Counted from the stretch's first letter, positions 26,634-36,595 are shown. The stretch: DNA of 64,000 bases from Comamonadaceae bacterium OH2545_COT-014 (GCA_003859965.1 RQYR01000005.1:62001-126000), one strand, 5' to 3'. Made by a program: numbers and translations. Notes: generated by a model not told the origin, from the sequence alone.

Positions 26634-28262
26634 TCAGGCTCCCAGCAACTCCAGCCCCGCGTGCTCGCGCAGCGGGTGAAACAGCACCTTCGGAAAACGC
26701 TCTTGCGCCAGGCGCACGTCATAGGGGCTGGTGCACAGGTACGCCAGCGCGCCCGCCGCGTCGTGCGCCATGCGCAGGGGGTAAGTGGTTTCAAACTCGC
26801 GCAAATCTTGCGGCGTATCGGCCGTGATCCAGCGCGCGCCTGTGTATTGGCTACTTTCCAGCCGCACCTCGCAGTCGTACTCGGTTTTCAGACGGTGCTG
26901 CACCACTTCAAACTGCAATTGGCCAATGGCGCCCAGCAACATGTTGCCGCCCGCATCGGGCTTGAAGACCTGGATCGCCCCCTCCTCGCCCAATTGCAAC
27001 AAGCCCTGCTGCAACTGCTTGGTGCGCAGCGGGTTTTTCAGCACCACGGTGGCGAACATCTCTGGCGCAAAAAACGGCAGGCCGGTGAATTGCAAATTCG
27101 CGCCATCGGTGATGGTGTCGCCCAATTGCACGCCGCCGTGGGTGGTGAAGCCGATGATGTCGCCCGCAAAGGCCTCTTCCACCGCCTCGCGGCGCTGACT
27201 CATGAAGGTGACGACACTGGTGGGGCGCAGCTCTTTGCCGGTGCGCTGCACCTTCATCTTCATGCCGGGCTTGTACTGGCCGCTGGCCACGCGCACGAAG
27301 GCGATGCGGTCGCGGTGGTTGGCGTCCATGTTGGCCTGCACCTTGAAGACCACGCCAGAAAACGCCTTGTCCTCGGGGCGGATGGTGGTTTCCGTGGCCT
27401 CGCCATTCTTGGCGATCAGGCGGCTGATGCGCGGGCCGGGCGGGGGCGACATGTCCACCACGGCGTCCAGCACTTCCATCACGCCGAAGTTGTTCACGCC
27501 CGAGCCGAAGAACACGGGCGTGAGCTTGCCGGCCAGAAACGCCTCATGGTCCCACTCAGCCGATGCGCCCTGGGCCAGCTCCATGCTCTCCAGCGCATCG
27601 TCAAAGGTTTTGCCAAAACGCGCGCGCAGCTTGTCGGCCTCAGCCAAGGGGATGACTTCAAAGTCCTGCGGGCGCTTTTCGGTGCCGGCTTGGAACACCG
27701 TCATGCTCTGCGTGCGCAGGTTGATGATGCCGCCAAAGCTCTTGCCCTGGCCCACGGGCCAGGTGATGGGGCAGCAGGGCATACCCAGCTCGCGCTCCAC
27801 TTCATCAAGGATGTCCAGCGGGTCGCGCACCTCACGGTCCATCTTGTTGACGAAGGTGATGATGGGCGTGTCGCGCTGGCGGCAGACTTCGATCAGGCGG
27901 CGCGTCTGCGCCTCCACGCCGTTGGCCGCGTCGATCACCATCAGCGCCGAATCCACGGCGGTGAGCACGCGGTAGGTGTCCTCGGAAAAGTCCTTGTGGC
28001 CGGGCGTGTCCAGCAGGTTGATGACGTGCTCGCGGTAGCTCATCTGCATCACGCTCGATGCCACCGAGATGCCACGCTGCTTTTCGATCTCCATCCAGTC
28101 GGACGTGGCGTGGCGGCTGGCCTTGCGGCCCTTCACGGCCCCGGCGATCTGAATCGCGCCGGAGAACAGCAGCAGCTTTTCAGTCAGCGTGGTTTTACCC
28201 GCGTCCGGGTGGGAGATGATGGCGAAGGTGCGGCGGCGGCGGGTTTCTTTTTCGAAGCTCAC
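26634..28262 (-). CDS. prfC: peptide chain release factor 3
   Basis: RF3 is the GTPase that ejects RF1/RF2 from the ribosome after peptide release. The 542 residues (E. coli 529) carry G1 SHPDAGKTTLTE, the switch region RGISVASSVMQM, G3 DTPGHKDFSEDTYR and G4 NKMDRE, then the RF3-specific domains (EWDHEAFLAGKLTPVFFGSG, FSGVVFKVQANMDANHRDR). The start is a GTG and no strong ribosome site is visible. The glycosylation cassette begins 20 bp downstream on the same strand, and parDE lies 12 bp upstream. Confidence 0.97.
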   Translation of the reverse strand: MSFEKETRRRRTFAIISHPDAGKTTLTEKLLLFSGAIQIAGAVKGRKASRHATSDWMEIEKQRGISVASSVMQMSYREHVINLLDTPGHKDFSEDTYRVLTAVDSALMVIDAANGVEAQTRRLIEVCRQRDTPIITFVNKMDREVRDPLDILDEVERELGMPCCPITWPVGQGKSFGGIINLRTQSMTVFQAGTEKRPQDFEVIPLAEADKLRARFGKTFDDALESMELAQGASAEWDHEAFLAGKLTPVFFGSGVNNFGVMEVLDAVVDMSPPPGPRISRLIAKNGEATETTIRPEDKAFSGVVFKVQANMDANHRDRIAFVRVASGQYKPGMKMKVQRTGKELRPTSVVTFMSQRREAVEEAFAGDIIGFTTHGGVQLGDTITDGANLQFTGLPFFAPEMFATVVLKNPLRTKQLQQGLLQLGEEGAIQVFKPDAGGNMLLGAIGQLQFEVVQHRLKTEYDCEVRLESSQYTGARWITADTPQDLREFETTYPLRMAHDAAGALAYLCTSPYDVRLAQERFPKVLFHPLREHAGLELLGA

Positions 28263-28274
28263 GGGAAGGACTTA

Positions 28275-28598
28275 TCAGGGGTCGGTGGGGTGGTTCAGAT
28301 GGCGCGGCAGGTGGCTGGACTGGTGCAGCACGCGCAGCACGTCGATGTGCCGGTCGCGTTCCATGTAGAAGACGGCGAACGGGAAGTGCCCAAGCAGCCA
28401 GAAGCGCAGTCCCGCATGCGCGGGCGCCTGTGCGTAGCGCAGCGAGCCGGTGCCGGGCTGGCGGGCGATGTGGGTGAGGGCGGCCTCGTAATCCAGCAGA
28501 AAACGCTCGGCCACGCCATCGCCCGCGTGTTCCAGATACCAGCTCAGAGCGTCTTGCACATCGTGCGTGGCCTGCCAGTGCCGGCGCAGGGGCTTCAT
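28275..28598 (-). CDS. parE: ParE/RelE-superfamily toxin
   Basis: A 107-residue toxin of the ParE type: ALSWYLEHAGDGVAERFLLDYEAAL helices, then RYAQAPAHAGLRFWLLGHFPFAVFYME and IDVLRVLHQS strands. ParE proteins poison DNA gyrase, and RelE relatives cut mRNA; the ParE assignment rests on the ParD-type partner. Its ATG overlaps the parD stop (ATGA). It sits 12 bp before prfC. Confidence 0.88.
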   Translation of the reverse strand: MKPLRRHWQATHDVQDALSWYLEHAGDGVAERFLLDYEAALTHIARQPGTGSLRYAQAPAHAGLRFWLLGHFPFAVFYMERDRHIDVLRVLHQSSHLPRHLNHPTDP

Positions 28599-28864
28599 GC
28601 CACGCGCCGCTTGGTGGCGCGTGCGGCGTCGATGCGCGCTTGCAACTCGGCCAGATGTTCTTCAAGCGGGCGCGGGTCGATGGGCGAGTTCAGGCCCGCG
28701 TCGATCAGCGCCACGAAGCGCTCCTCGGCGGCGCGCTCCTCGTCGCGCCGCACCAGCTCGCGCATGTACTCGCTCACGCTGCTGTAGCCGCGCGCTTTCA
28801 CGCGCGCATCGACAAACGCCTTCAGCTCGTCGGGCAGGGAGATGTTCATCGTCACGGTTCGCAT
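28595..28864 (-). CDS. parD: ParD-family ribbon-helix-helix antitoxin
   Basis: An 89-residue antitoxin: RHH domain RTVTMNISLPDELKAFVDAR with YSSVSEYMRELVRRDEERAA, then a helical toxin-binding tail (PRPLEEHLAELQARIDAA). ParD represses its own promoter and neutralises ParE. The ATG at 28864 is preceded at 8 bp by a GACAAT hexamer, so the message may be leaderless. No ribosome site is seen. The stop overlaps parE. Confidence 0.9.
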   Translation of the reverse strand: MRTVTMNISLPDELKAFVDARVKARGYSSVSEYMRELVRRDEERAAEERFVALIDAGLNSPIDPRPLEEHLAELQARIDAARATKRRVA

Positions 28865-28872
28865 GGCCGCGG

Positions 28873-28878
28873 ATTGTC
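28873..28878 (-). promoter_or_regulatory. -10-like hexamer GACAAT of parD
   Basis: GACAAT on the minus strand ends 8 bp before the parD ATG. Transcription starting 6-8 bp after it would begin at or next to the start codon. The flanking GGCAAGGCTTGCC (28886-28898) is a near-perfect palindrome and a possible ParD operator. Confidence 0.4.
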
Positions 28879-28917
28879 GCAGGCTTGGCAAGCCTTGCCA
28901 ACGCGCGGCATGGGCGC

Positions 28918-28947
28918 AGGGCGGCGCGGGGACTCTGAACAGGTTCT
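28918..28947 (-). repeat. family 1 repeat, copy F (end fragment)
   Basis: On the minus strand AGAACCTGTTCAGAGTCC follows TG, as in other copies. Only the terminal 25-30 bp are recognisable. The remaining 28948-29161 holds no gene, only a small GCCTGC-TTTT-GCAGGC hairpin at 29083-29098. Confidence 0.6.
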
Positions 28948-29161
28948 CATAACCATGCTTTTCAAGCGCTTTGGTCCCGCAGTGCCAAGCGCTCTTACCC
29001 CAAGCCTCTCCCGCCAGCGGGTGAGGGAGCGTGATCGCGGCATGGGGTAAACGGCACGCCGGATGCAAGGGGCGCACGGCATGCCTGCTTTTGCAGGCGT
29101 GGCGAAGGATGGCTTGCGGGGCGCTTGGGTATCCGGGGCACACAAGACTTTGCGCAGGCTT

Positions 29162-30745
29162 TCAGTGTGCGCCCCCCGCGCTGACGCCCAGCGCCTGGTA
29201 CAGCTGCGCCTGGGCCAGCAGGAGCTGGAGCTGGGCGTCCACCTCGGCCTGCTCGGCCTGGCGGCGCGCTTCCTGGGCGTCCAGCCAGTGGCGCAGGGCG
29301 ATGGCGCCGGCGCGGTAGCGCACTTCGGTCAGCGCCTCGGTGTGGCGCGCCTGGGCCGTCAGGGCGGCGTGGCGCTGTGCGGCCTGTTGCAGCGTGGCGG
29401 TGGCGGAGAGGGCGTTTTCCACTTCCTGCAAGGCGGTGAGCACGCTTTGGCGGTAGGCGGTGACGGCCTGTTCGTAGTCGTTCTGGGCGATTTGCGGGTT
29501 GCGGCGCAGCTCGCCCAGGTTGAGAAAGGGCAGGCTCAGGCCCGCGCCCAGGCTGGCCACGGGGTTGGCCAGGATGCGCAGCAGCGCCTGGCTGCTGGTG
29601 CCCAGCGCGCCGGTGAGGCTGAAGGCGGGGTAGAAGGCCAGGCGCTCGGCCTGCACCTTGGCCAGCGCAGCGCGCAGGCGCCAGTGGGCGGCGCGCAGGT
29701 CGGGCCGGCGCGCCAGCAGCTCGGCGGGCACGCCGGGGCGGGGCATGGCGCGGGCGGCGGCGCCGGGCGGCAGGCGCGCGGGTTCGGCCAGGCCGCCGGG
29801 CAGCGGGCCGGGCGGGGCGTCCAGCAGCAGGGCCAGGGCGTGGCGCATTTCGGTGCGCTGCTGGGTGAGGGTGAGCAGGGCCAGGGCCTGGGTTTGCACG
29901 GCCTGGCGGGCTTGCGACAGGTCCAGCCCGCTGACGGCGCCGGCCTCGTACTGGGCCTGGGTCAGCGCCAGGGTGCGGCGGGCGTGTTCCAGGCTGTGGC
30001 GGGCCGCGTCCAGGCGCTGGTTCTGGGCCGCGAGCTGCCAGTACTGGCGCACCACGCTGGCGGCCAGCAGGGCGGCGGTGGCGTCGGCGTCGAAGGCGCT
30101 GGCCTGGTGTTCGAAGGCGGCCATGTCGGCCAGGGTGGCGAGCCGGCCCCACAGGTCAAGCTCCCAGGCTACGCCCAGGCTGGCGCCAAAGCCATGGGTG
30201 CGGGCGGCGCGCGTGTCTTCGCCCGACAGCGGCTGGCGGGCGCTGGCGTGGAGGTTGCCGCTGGCGCTGGGCAGCAAGGTGGCGCCCGCGGCCTCGGCGC
30301 GCAGGCGGGCGTTGCGCAGCTTGAGGGCGGCGGCGGCCAGGCTGCCGTGGCGGGCCAGGGCGTGGGCCACGGCCTGGTCGAGCGCGGGTTCGCGGTACTG
30401 GCGCCACCAAGCGGGGGCGATGCCGTGGGCGGTGTGTACGGTATCTGCGGCGTCACCCGCCGCCGCGTCCAGGCGCAGCGCCCCGGCGGCCGGATCGGCG
30501 TGCGGCGCGGCCGCCGCTGCATCGGCCAGCGGCGCGACGGACGCCGCGTGCATCCAGGCGGCAGGCACGGCGGGGTGCGCGGGGGCGGGCACGGGGCGGT
30601 GGGCGCAGGCGCCAAGCAGCAGGGCGCTGGCGATCAGCGCGGCCCAGGGGCGGTGGCGCGCTGCGCCAGCGGGCGGGCGATGGGCATCAAAAAAGGCTTT
30701 TGCGCCCGTGCAGCGGGCGTGGGAAGCTATCAAAAACATAGTCAT
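29162..30745 (-). CDS. efflux outer-membrane lipoprotein, NodT/OprM family
   Basis: A 527-residue outer-membrane factor with a lipobox (IASALLLGAC, Cys near 46) and the paired OEP coiled-coil domains. These carry the NodT marks WWRQYREPALDQAV, SLGVAWELDLWGR, PAELLARRPDLRAAHWRLRA and FYPAFSLTGALG. It would supply the exit duct for MacAB, encoded directly upstream. The ATG at 30745 overlaps the macB stop (ATGA). Residues 2-22 (TMFLIASHARC...) are encoded by a family 2 repeat, so the stretch before the Arg/Trp-rich signal is an add-on. Confidence 0.92.
   Translation of the reverse strand: MTMFLIASHARCTGAKAFFDAHRPPAGAARHRPWAALIASALLLGACAHRPVPAPAHPAVPAAWMHAASVAPLADAAAAAPHADPAAGALRLDAAAGDAADTVHTAHGIAPAWWRQYREPALDQAVAHALARHGSLAAAALKLRNARLRAEAAGATLLPSASGNLHASARQPLSGEDTRAARTHGFGASLGVAWELDLWGRLATLADMAAFEHQASAFDADATAALLAASVVRQYWQLAAQNQRLDAARHSLEHARRTLALTQAQYEAGAVSGLDLSQARQAVQTQALALLTLTQQRTEMRHALALLLDAPPGPLPGGLAEPARLPPGAAARAMPRPGVPAELLARRPDLRAAHWRLRAALAKVQAERLAFYPAFSLTGALGTSSQALLRILANPVASLGAGLSLPFLNLGELRRNPQIAQNDYEQAVTAYRQSVLTALQEVENALSATATLQQAAQRHAALTAQARHTEALTEVRYRAGAIALRHWLDAQEARRQAEQAEVDAQLQLLLAQAQLYQALGVSAGGAH
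30681..30743 (-). repeat. family 2 AT-rich repeat at the N terminus of the efflux lipoprotein gene
   Basis: On the minus strand CTATGTTTTTGATAGC, then CACGCCCGCTGCACGGGCG and AAAAGCCTTTTTTGATGCCC. It starts just inside the ATG and is open in frame. Confidence 0.65.
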
Positions 30746-32892
30746 GGCCGGGCCAGGGCCTCCACGGGGTTGAGCCTTGCGGCGTTGCGCGCGGGCCAGA
30801 AGCCGAAGCACAGGCCGATCAGGCTGGCGCAGGCCACGGCCAGGGCGATGGCGCCGGGCGAGAACACCAGCCGCACGTGCTGGCCCACGGCCTGCTGGAT
30901 GAGCCAGCCCAGCCCCAGCGCCAGGGCAATGCCCAGCAGCCCGCCCAGCAGGCAGACGAACACGGCCTCGATGAGAAACTGCTGCAGGATGTCGCCGCGC
31001 CGCGCGCCCACGGCCATGCGGATGCCGATTTCGTGCGTGCGCTCGGTCACGCTCACCAGCATGATGTTCATCACGCCGATGCCGCCCACCACCAGCGCGA
31101 TGACGGCGATGGAGGAGATGAACAGGCGCAGCACCAGCGTGGTTTTTTCCACCGTGGCGCGGAAGGTGTCGCTGTTGTGGGTGAAAAAATCCTTGGCGCC
31201 GTGGCGCTGGCGCAGCAGGCGGGTGATGTCGGCCTCGGCCTGCTTCATCGCGGCGTCGTCGCGCACGCGCACGGTGATGGCTTGCAGCGTCTGGCTGCCG
31301 GTCAGGCGCCCCATCACGGTGGTGTAGGGCAGCCAGATTTGCACGCCCTCGCTGGGGCCGAAGGTGCTCTGGCGCGGCGCGGTCACGCCGATCACGCGCG
31401 CGGGCACCTGGCCCAGCAGGATGATGCGGCCCAGCGGGTCCTCGCCCGGGGCGAACAGGGCGCGGCGCGCGTGGGGGTTGATCACGGCCTCCAGCGCCAG
31501 GCGGCGCACGCCGTCTTCGTCAAAGGCCACGCCGGCGGCCAGGCGCTCGCCGCGCACGGCGAAGAACTGCGCGCCCACGCCTTGCACGGCGGCGCTTTTC
31601 TCGCGGTTGCCGTGGCGCGCGGTGACGCTGGCCTGCACCGTCGGCGTGACGCTGTGCACGAAGGGCAGCGCGGCCAGCGCCTGGGCGTCGGCCGCTTGCA
31701 GGCTGTGCACAGCGCTGGCGCGCAAATCGCCAAAGTCGCTGCCGGGAAAGATGTCGATGGTGTTGGTGCCCAGCGCGCTGATGTCGGCCAGGATCTGGCG
31801 CTTGGAGCCTTCGCCCAGCGCGTTGACCAGCGCCACCGAGACGATGCCGATGATGATGCCCAGCATGGTCAGCAGCGTGCGCATGCGGTGCGCCGCCATG
31901 GCGCGCACGGCCATGCGCGCGGCTTCGCGCAGGCGCGCGGCCCCGCCGGCCAGCCCGCCGCCGTGGCCGGGCCGGGCGGCGGGGGGCAGGGCGGGGGCGG
32001 CCGTGGCCGTGCCCGCTTCCGCGCTCGCTTCGGTGTTCGCTGCTGTGCCTGCTTCAGTACCCGCTGCCGTGCCCGCGCCGGCTTCTGCCGTGGCCGTTGG
32101 CCGGGCGGGGCCGGTGGCGGCAAGGGCCGCGGTGGCGGGCGGCTGCGCGCCGTCATGCGTGATGCGCCCGTCCTCGATCTGGATGATGCGCCGCGCATGG
32201 GCGGCCACCTTGGCGTCGTGCGTGACCAGGATGACGGTGTGCCCGGCGGCGTTCAGCTCTTGCAGGATGCGCATGACTTGCTCGCCGGTGGCGCTGTCGA
32301 GCGCGCCGGTGGGCTCGTCGGCCAGCACCACGCTGCCGCCGTTCATCAGCGCGCGGGCGATGGACACGCGCTGCTGCTGCCCGCCCGAGAGCTGGCCCGG
32401 CTTGTGGTGCAGCCGCGCCTGCATGCCCAGCCGCGCCAGCAGCGCGGCCGAGCGCGCGCGCCGCGCCGCCGTGCCCAGGCCGGCGTAGATGGCGGGCATT
32501 GCCACGTTTTCCTGCGCGCTCAGGCCGCCCAGCAACTGGTAGCGCTGGAACACGAAGCCGAAGTGCTCGCGTCGCAGCCGCGCCAGCTCGTCCGGCGTCA
32601 TGGCCTGCGTTTCCTGGCCCGCGAAGCGGTAGCTGCCGCGCGTGGGCTGGTCCAGGCAGCCGATCAGGTTCATCAGCGTGGACTTGCCGGAGCCGGAGGG
32701 GCCGACGATGGCCACCATCTCGCCCGCGTGGATGCGCAGGTTCACGTCCTGCAGCACGGCCACCACGCCGTCGCCGGCCGGAAATTCGCGCGTGATGCCG
32801 CGCAGCGCGATCAGCGGCGCGGCCTCTGCCGTGGCCGTGGCGGGCGGCGGGCTGGCGGCGGCGGGGCCGGGGCCGTGCGGGGCGCTGGTCAC
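30742..32892 (-). CDS. macB: macrolide export ATP-binding/permease protein MacB
   Basis: MacB couples ATP hydrolysis to efflux or lipopeptide/toxin export with MacA and an outer-membrane duct. The 716 residues contain Walker A GPSGSGKST near 65, signature LSGGQQQR and Walker B VVLADEPTGALD. The MacB core follows: TM1 TMLGIIIGIVSVALVN, a periplasmic domain, and three C-terminal helices with TERTHEIGIRMAVGAR. The linker between the ATPase and TM1 is enlarged by an Ala/Glu/Gly/Thr repeat (about 255-310). The start is a GTG overlapping the macA stop (GTGA). Confidence 0.95.
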   Translation of the reverse strand: MTSAPHGPGPAAASPPPATATAEAAPLIALRGITREFPAGDGVVAVLQDVNLRIHAGEMVAIVGPSGSGKSTLMNLIGCLDQPTRGSYRFAGQETQAMTPDELARLRREHFGFVFQRYQLLGGLSAQENVAMPAIYAGLGTAARRARSAALLARLGMQARLHHKPGQLSGGQQQRVSIARALMNGGSVVLADEPTGALDSATGEQVMRILQELNAAGHTVILVTHDAKVAAHARRIIQIEDGRITHDGAQPPATAALAATGPARPTATAEAGAGTAAGTEAGTAANTEASAEAGTATAAPALPPAARPGHGGGLAGGAARLREAARMAVRAMAAHRMRTLLTMLGIIIGIVSVALVNALGEGSKRQILADISALGTNTIDIFPGSDFGDLRASAVHSLQAADAQALAALPFVHSVTPTVQASVTARHGNREKSAAVQGVGAQFFAVRGERLAAGVAFDEDGVRRLALEAVINPHARRALFAPGEDPLGRIILLGQVPARVIGVTAPRQSTFGPSEGVQIWLPYTTVMGRLTGSQTLQAITVRVRDDAAMKQAEADITRLLRQRHGAKDFFTHNSDTFRATVEKTTLVLRLFISSIAVIALVVGGIGVMNIMLVSVTERTHEIGIRMAVGARRGDILQQFLIEAVFVCLLGGLLGIALALGLGWLIQQAVGQHVRLVFSPGAIALAVACASLIGLCFGFWPARNAARLNPVEALARP

Positions 32893-34118
32893 GGCGTGTC
32901 CGGCGCGGCGCCGTCCTCGCTGGCGCTGGCGTCGTCCAGGGCGGCGGTGGCGGCAGCATCCTCGGCTTGGCCGGTGATCACGCGCTCGCCTTCCTGCAAG
33001 CCCTCCAGCACCTGCACGTGCACGCGGTTGTTCAGCCCGGTGCGCACGGGGCGCGACTCCACGCGCGCGTGGCGGCCTTCGCCGCTGAGCACGCGCACGG
33101 TGGGGCGGCCGTCAGCGCCCGGCGCGCCCAGCGCGGCGGCGGGCACGGCCAGCGCCTGCGGCGCGCGCGCCACCACGATGTGCACCTGCGCCGTCATGGA
33201 CACGCGCAACCGCCCCTCGGGGTTGGGCGCGTGCAGCACGCCGTTGTAGTAGATGGCGCCTTGCGTGGCGGCGGCGCTGGTGGCGTTGGCGTCACTGGCC
33301 TGGGCCTGGCCGGGCGGCGGCAGCAGGTCAATGGCGTGCAGCGTGGTGGCGTGGCGCTGCTCCGGCTCGCCCAGCAGGGTGAACCAGGCGGGCATGCCGG
33401 GCTTGACGCGGGGCACGTCGGCCTCGGAAATCTGCGCCTCGATCTGCATGGTGTCCAGCTGCGCCAGCTTGACGATGGTGGGGGTGGAAATGGCGGCGTT
33501 CACGGTCTGCCCCTGCTCGGTGACGATGGCGACCACGGTGCCGTCCATGGGCGCGGCGATGCGCGTGTAGCCCAGGTTGGCGCGCGCGGTTTCGGCCTTG
33601 AGCGTGGCCTGCGCCAGCTGCGCGGCGCTGGTTTTCAGATCGGCCTGGGCGGCGGCCAGCTGGTTTTGCGCGGCCTGCCATTCGGCGCGCGAGGTGGCGT
33701 CGCGCGCCAGCATGTCCTGCTGGCGCTGCAGGTTCTGGCGCGCCAGCGTCAGCGCCGCCTGGCGCGAGGCGCGTTGCGCCTTCAGCGATTCGATGCCGGC
33801 CAGCTCGTCACGCAGCGCGTTGCGCTGGGTGGTGGCGTCGATCTCGGCAATCAGCTGGCCCTGCCGCACCTGGTCGCCCACTTTCACATGCAGCGCCTTG
33901 ACCTGCCCCGTGGCCTGCGCGCCCACGTTGATCATGCGCGCGGCGCGGATGGTGCCGGTGGCCAGCACCGTGTCTTCCAGGTCCATGCGCTGCACGGGGG
34001 CGGTGACCCAGCGGGGCGCGGCCGGGCGGCGGGCGGCCAGCCACCAGGCGGCGGCGCCTGCCAGCAGCAGCGCCAGCAGCAGCCAGCGCCAGGGGTGTCG
34101 GCGAAAAGATGTCCACAT
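32889..34118 (-). CDS. macA: MacA-type periplasmic adaptor protein
   Basis: A 409-residue membrane-fusion protein: one N-terminal helix (WRWLLLALLLAGAAAWWLAA), half-lipoyl motif ATGQVKALHVKVGDQVRQGQLIAEID, a coiled-coil hairpin (about 105-185) and barrel ANLGYTRIAAPMDGTVVAIV. The membrane-proximal domain ends with ALAVPAAALG. It links MacB to the outer-membrane duct and stimulates its ATPase. It is first in the macA-macB-duct operon, whose three genes overlap by 4 bp each. Start ATG 34118. Confidence 0.95.
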   Translation of the reverse strand: MWTSFRRHPWRWLLLALLLAGAAAWWLAARRPAAPRWVTAPVQRMDLEDTVLATGTIRAARMINVGAQATGQVKALHVKVGDQVRQGQLIAEIDATTQRNALRDELAGIESLKAQRASRQAALTLARQNLQRQQDMLARDATSRAEWQAAQNQLAAAQADLKTSAAQLAQATLKAETARANLGYTRIAAPMDGTVVAIVTEQGQTVNAAISTPTIVKLAQLDTMQIEAQISEADVPRVKPGMPAWFTLLGEPEQRHATTLHAIDLLPPPGQAQASDANATSAAATQGAIYYNGVLHAPNPEGRLRVSMTAQVHIVVARAPQALAVPAAALGAPGADGRPTVRVLSGEGRHARVESRPVRTGLNNRVHVQVLEGLQEGERVITGQAEDAAATAALDDASASEDGAAPDTP

Positions 34119-34186
34119 TTGAAAAAAGCGCCAAGCGTGGCCGTGACCGAAAGCGCCAAAGTGTAGTCCAGGGCTGGCATGGGCAA

Positions 34187-34242
34187 TGAATAAAAACCCA
34201 GTTAAGGCTTTATTTTGTAAGAAATGATGCTATTAATAAATG
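34187..34242 (-). repeat. family 2 AT-rich repeat between macA and ahcY
   Basis: On the minus strand TTTATTAATAGCATC, then AAAATAAAGCCTTAAC and GGGTTTTTATTC. It lies in the divergent macA-ahcY gap, about 30 bp upstream of the ahcY -10 element. Any -35 sequence is therefore at its edge. Confidence 0.6.
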
Positions 34243-34273
34243 AGTGATTGGCGGCCGCGCGCGCCGCCGCGCC

Positions 34274-34279
34274 TATAAT
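34274..34279 (+). promoter_or_regulatory. -10 element TATAAT of ahcY
   Basis: TATAAT lies 12 bp before the predicted riboswitch, so transcription would start almost exactly at its 5' end. A possible -35, TTGGCG at 34248-34253, is 20 bp away, longer than ideal. Confidence 0.6.
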
Positions 34280-34290
34280 CCGCCCCTGCC

Positions 34291-34370
34291 TTCGAGGAGC
34301 GTTGCAGCGCCGCTTGCCGGTGTGAGGCTCGGTGGCACATCTCCCTTCTTTTCGCAACGACGCTCGCCCA
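34291..34370 (+). promoter_or_regulatory. S-adenosylhomocysteine (SAH) riboswitch of ahcY
   Basis: The leader shows the conserved SAH-aptamer blocks in order: CGAGGAGCGTTGCA (34293-34306), GTGAGGCTCGG (34322-34332) and CGCAACGACGCTC (34353-34365). GAGCG pairs with CGCTC, and CGAG with CTCG for the pseudoknot-like core. SAH riboswitches are known upstream of ahcY in beta- and gammaproteobacteria and turn expression on when SAH accumulates. The placement, 74 bp before the ahcY ATG and just after a TATAAT, fits. Confidence 0.85.
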
Positions 34371-34443
34371 CTGATCGCGTGTGGTGAGCCTGTGTGTTCA
34401 CCCGCCAGTGGTTTTGCCAATTGCCCTGCCTCTGGAGCCAACC

Positions 34444-35877
<1,434 letters not shown>

Positions 35878-35888
35878 GCCCAAGGGCC

Positions 35889-36491
35889 ATGCACCGCCAG
35901 GTTTCACGTCATATGCCGCCACGTGCAGGCAGCGCCCCCCGCCCCAAGGCGGGCGGGCTGCTGCTGACCGCGTTTTTCTTGGCCCTGCTTGCCGGTGCCA
36001 TGGCGGCTTTGCTGTGGAACGGGTTGCGTCTGGCGTGGGCAATGCCTGTACCAACGCTGCTCATCACAGCACTGCTGGCTGCTGCCACCACCAGGTTTTA
36101 TTGCCATGACCGCAAGGAAGGCCGACGGCGGCAGCAGAACCTGCAAGCCCTGGCGCTAAGCCGCAGCGGCCAAGGCATTTGCCAATTTGCCCGCCAGGCC
36201 CATTGCCGCCAGAATGATCCTTGGGTGGTGCGTGCGGTGTACGAGGCGCTCGCCGCCGAAGCGGGTGCAGTGGCAGGCAACGGCCACTCCTTTCCCGTGC
36301 GATGGGAAGACGACTTGGCACAAACGCTGTGTATCGACAGCGACTCCATGGAGTTGGACATCGTGACTGAGGTCGCACGTCGCGCTGGTCGGAGTCTGGA
36401 AGGCACCCAGCACAACCCGTGGTACGACAAAGTTCAAACCGCAGGCGATCTGGTGCGTTTTTTCAATGCGCAACCGCGTGTTGTGGGTTAA
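35889..36491 (+). CDS. hypothetical two-helix membrane protein
   Basis: A 200-residue protein I do not recognise. It has a basic N terminus, two close transmembrane helices (LLLTAFFLALLAGAMAALLW, MPVPTLLITALLAAATT), then a cytosolic domain of about 130 residues. That domain carries Cys and His (ICQFARQAHCRQNDPWVVRAVYEAL) and an acidic segment (WEDDLAQTLCIDSDSMELDIV). The AT-rich, less biased codons of its second half differ from ahcY. It begins 11 bp after ahcY and 105 bp before the holin-like gene. The acidic part resembles short acyl-carrier-like helices, but this is not strong enough to name. Confidence 0.6.
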   Translation: MHRQVSRHMPPRAGSAPRPKAGGLLLTAFFLALLAGAMAALLWNGLRLAWAMPVPTLLITALLAAATTRFYCHDRKEGRRRQQNLQALALSRSGQGICQFARQAHCRQNDPWVVRAVYEALAAEAGAVAGNGHSFPVRWEDDLAQTLCIDSDSMELDIVTEVARRAGRSLEGTQHNPWYDKVQTAGDLVRFFNAQPRVVG

Positions 36492-36595
36492 GCGCAAGCA
36501 ACAAACTTCTTACATGTGCGTGGCGTTGGCCGGTATGAGCCGCAGGCGCCACGGACATGGCTTTCATTTCCAAAACCTGCAAAGGAGCCTTGCCT

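Noticed and set aside
26661-28787. A 708-codon open frame opposite prfC
   Set aside because: prfC on the other strand has all GTPase motifs; this frame has none.
28948-29161. Possible gene or terminator after the efflux operon
   Set aside because: Only a short hairpin without a T-run and no conserved frame are present.
30877-33249. A 790-codon open frame opposite macB/macA
   Set aside because: It is antisense to two clear efflux genes, is made of His/Gly/Ala/Arg-rich low-complexity sequence, and arises from high GC3 codons on the other strand.
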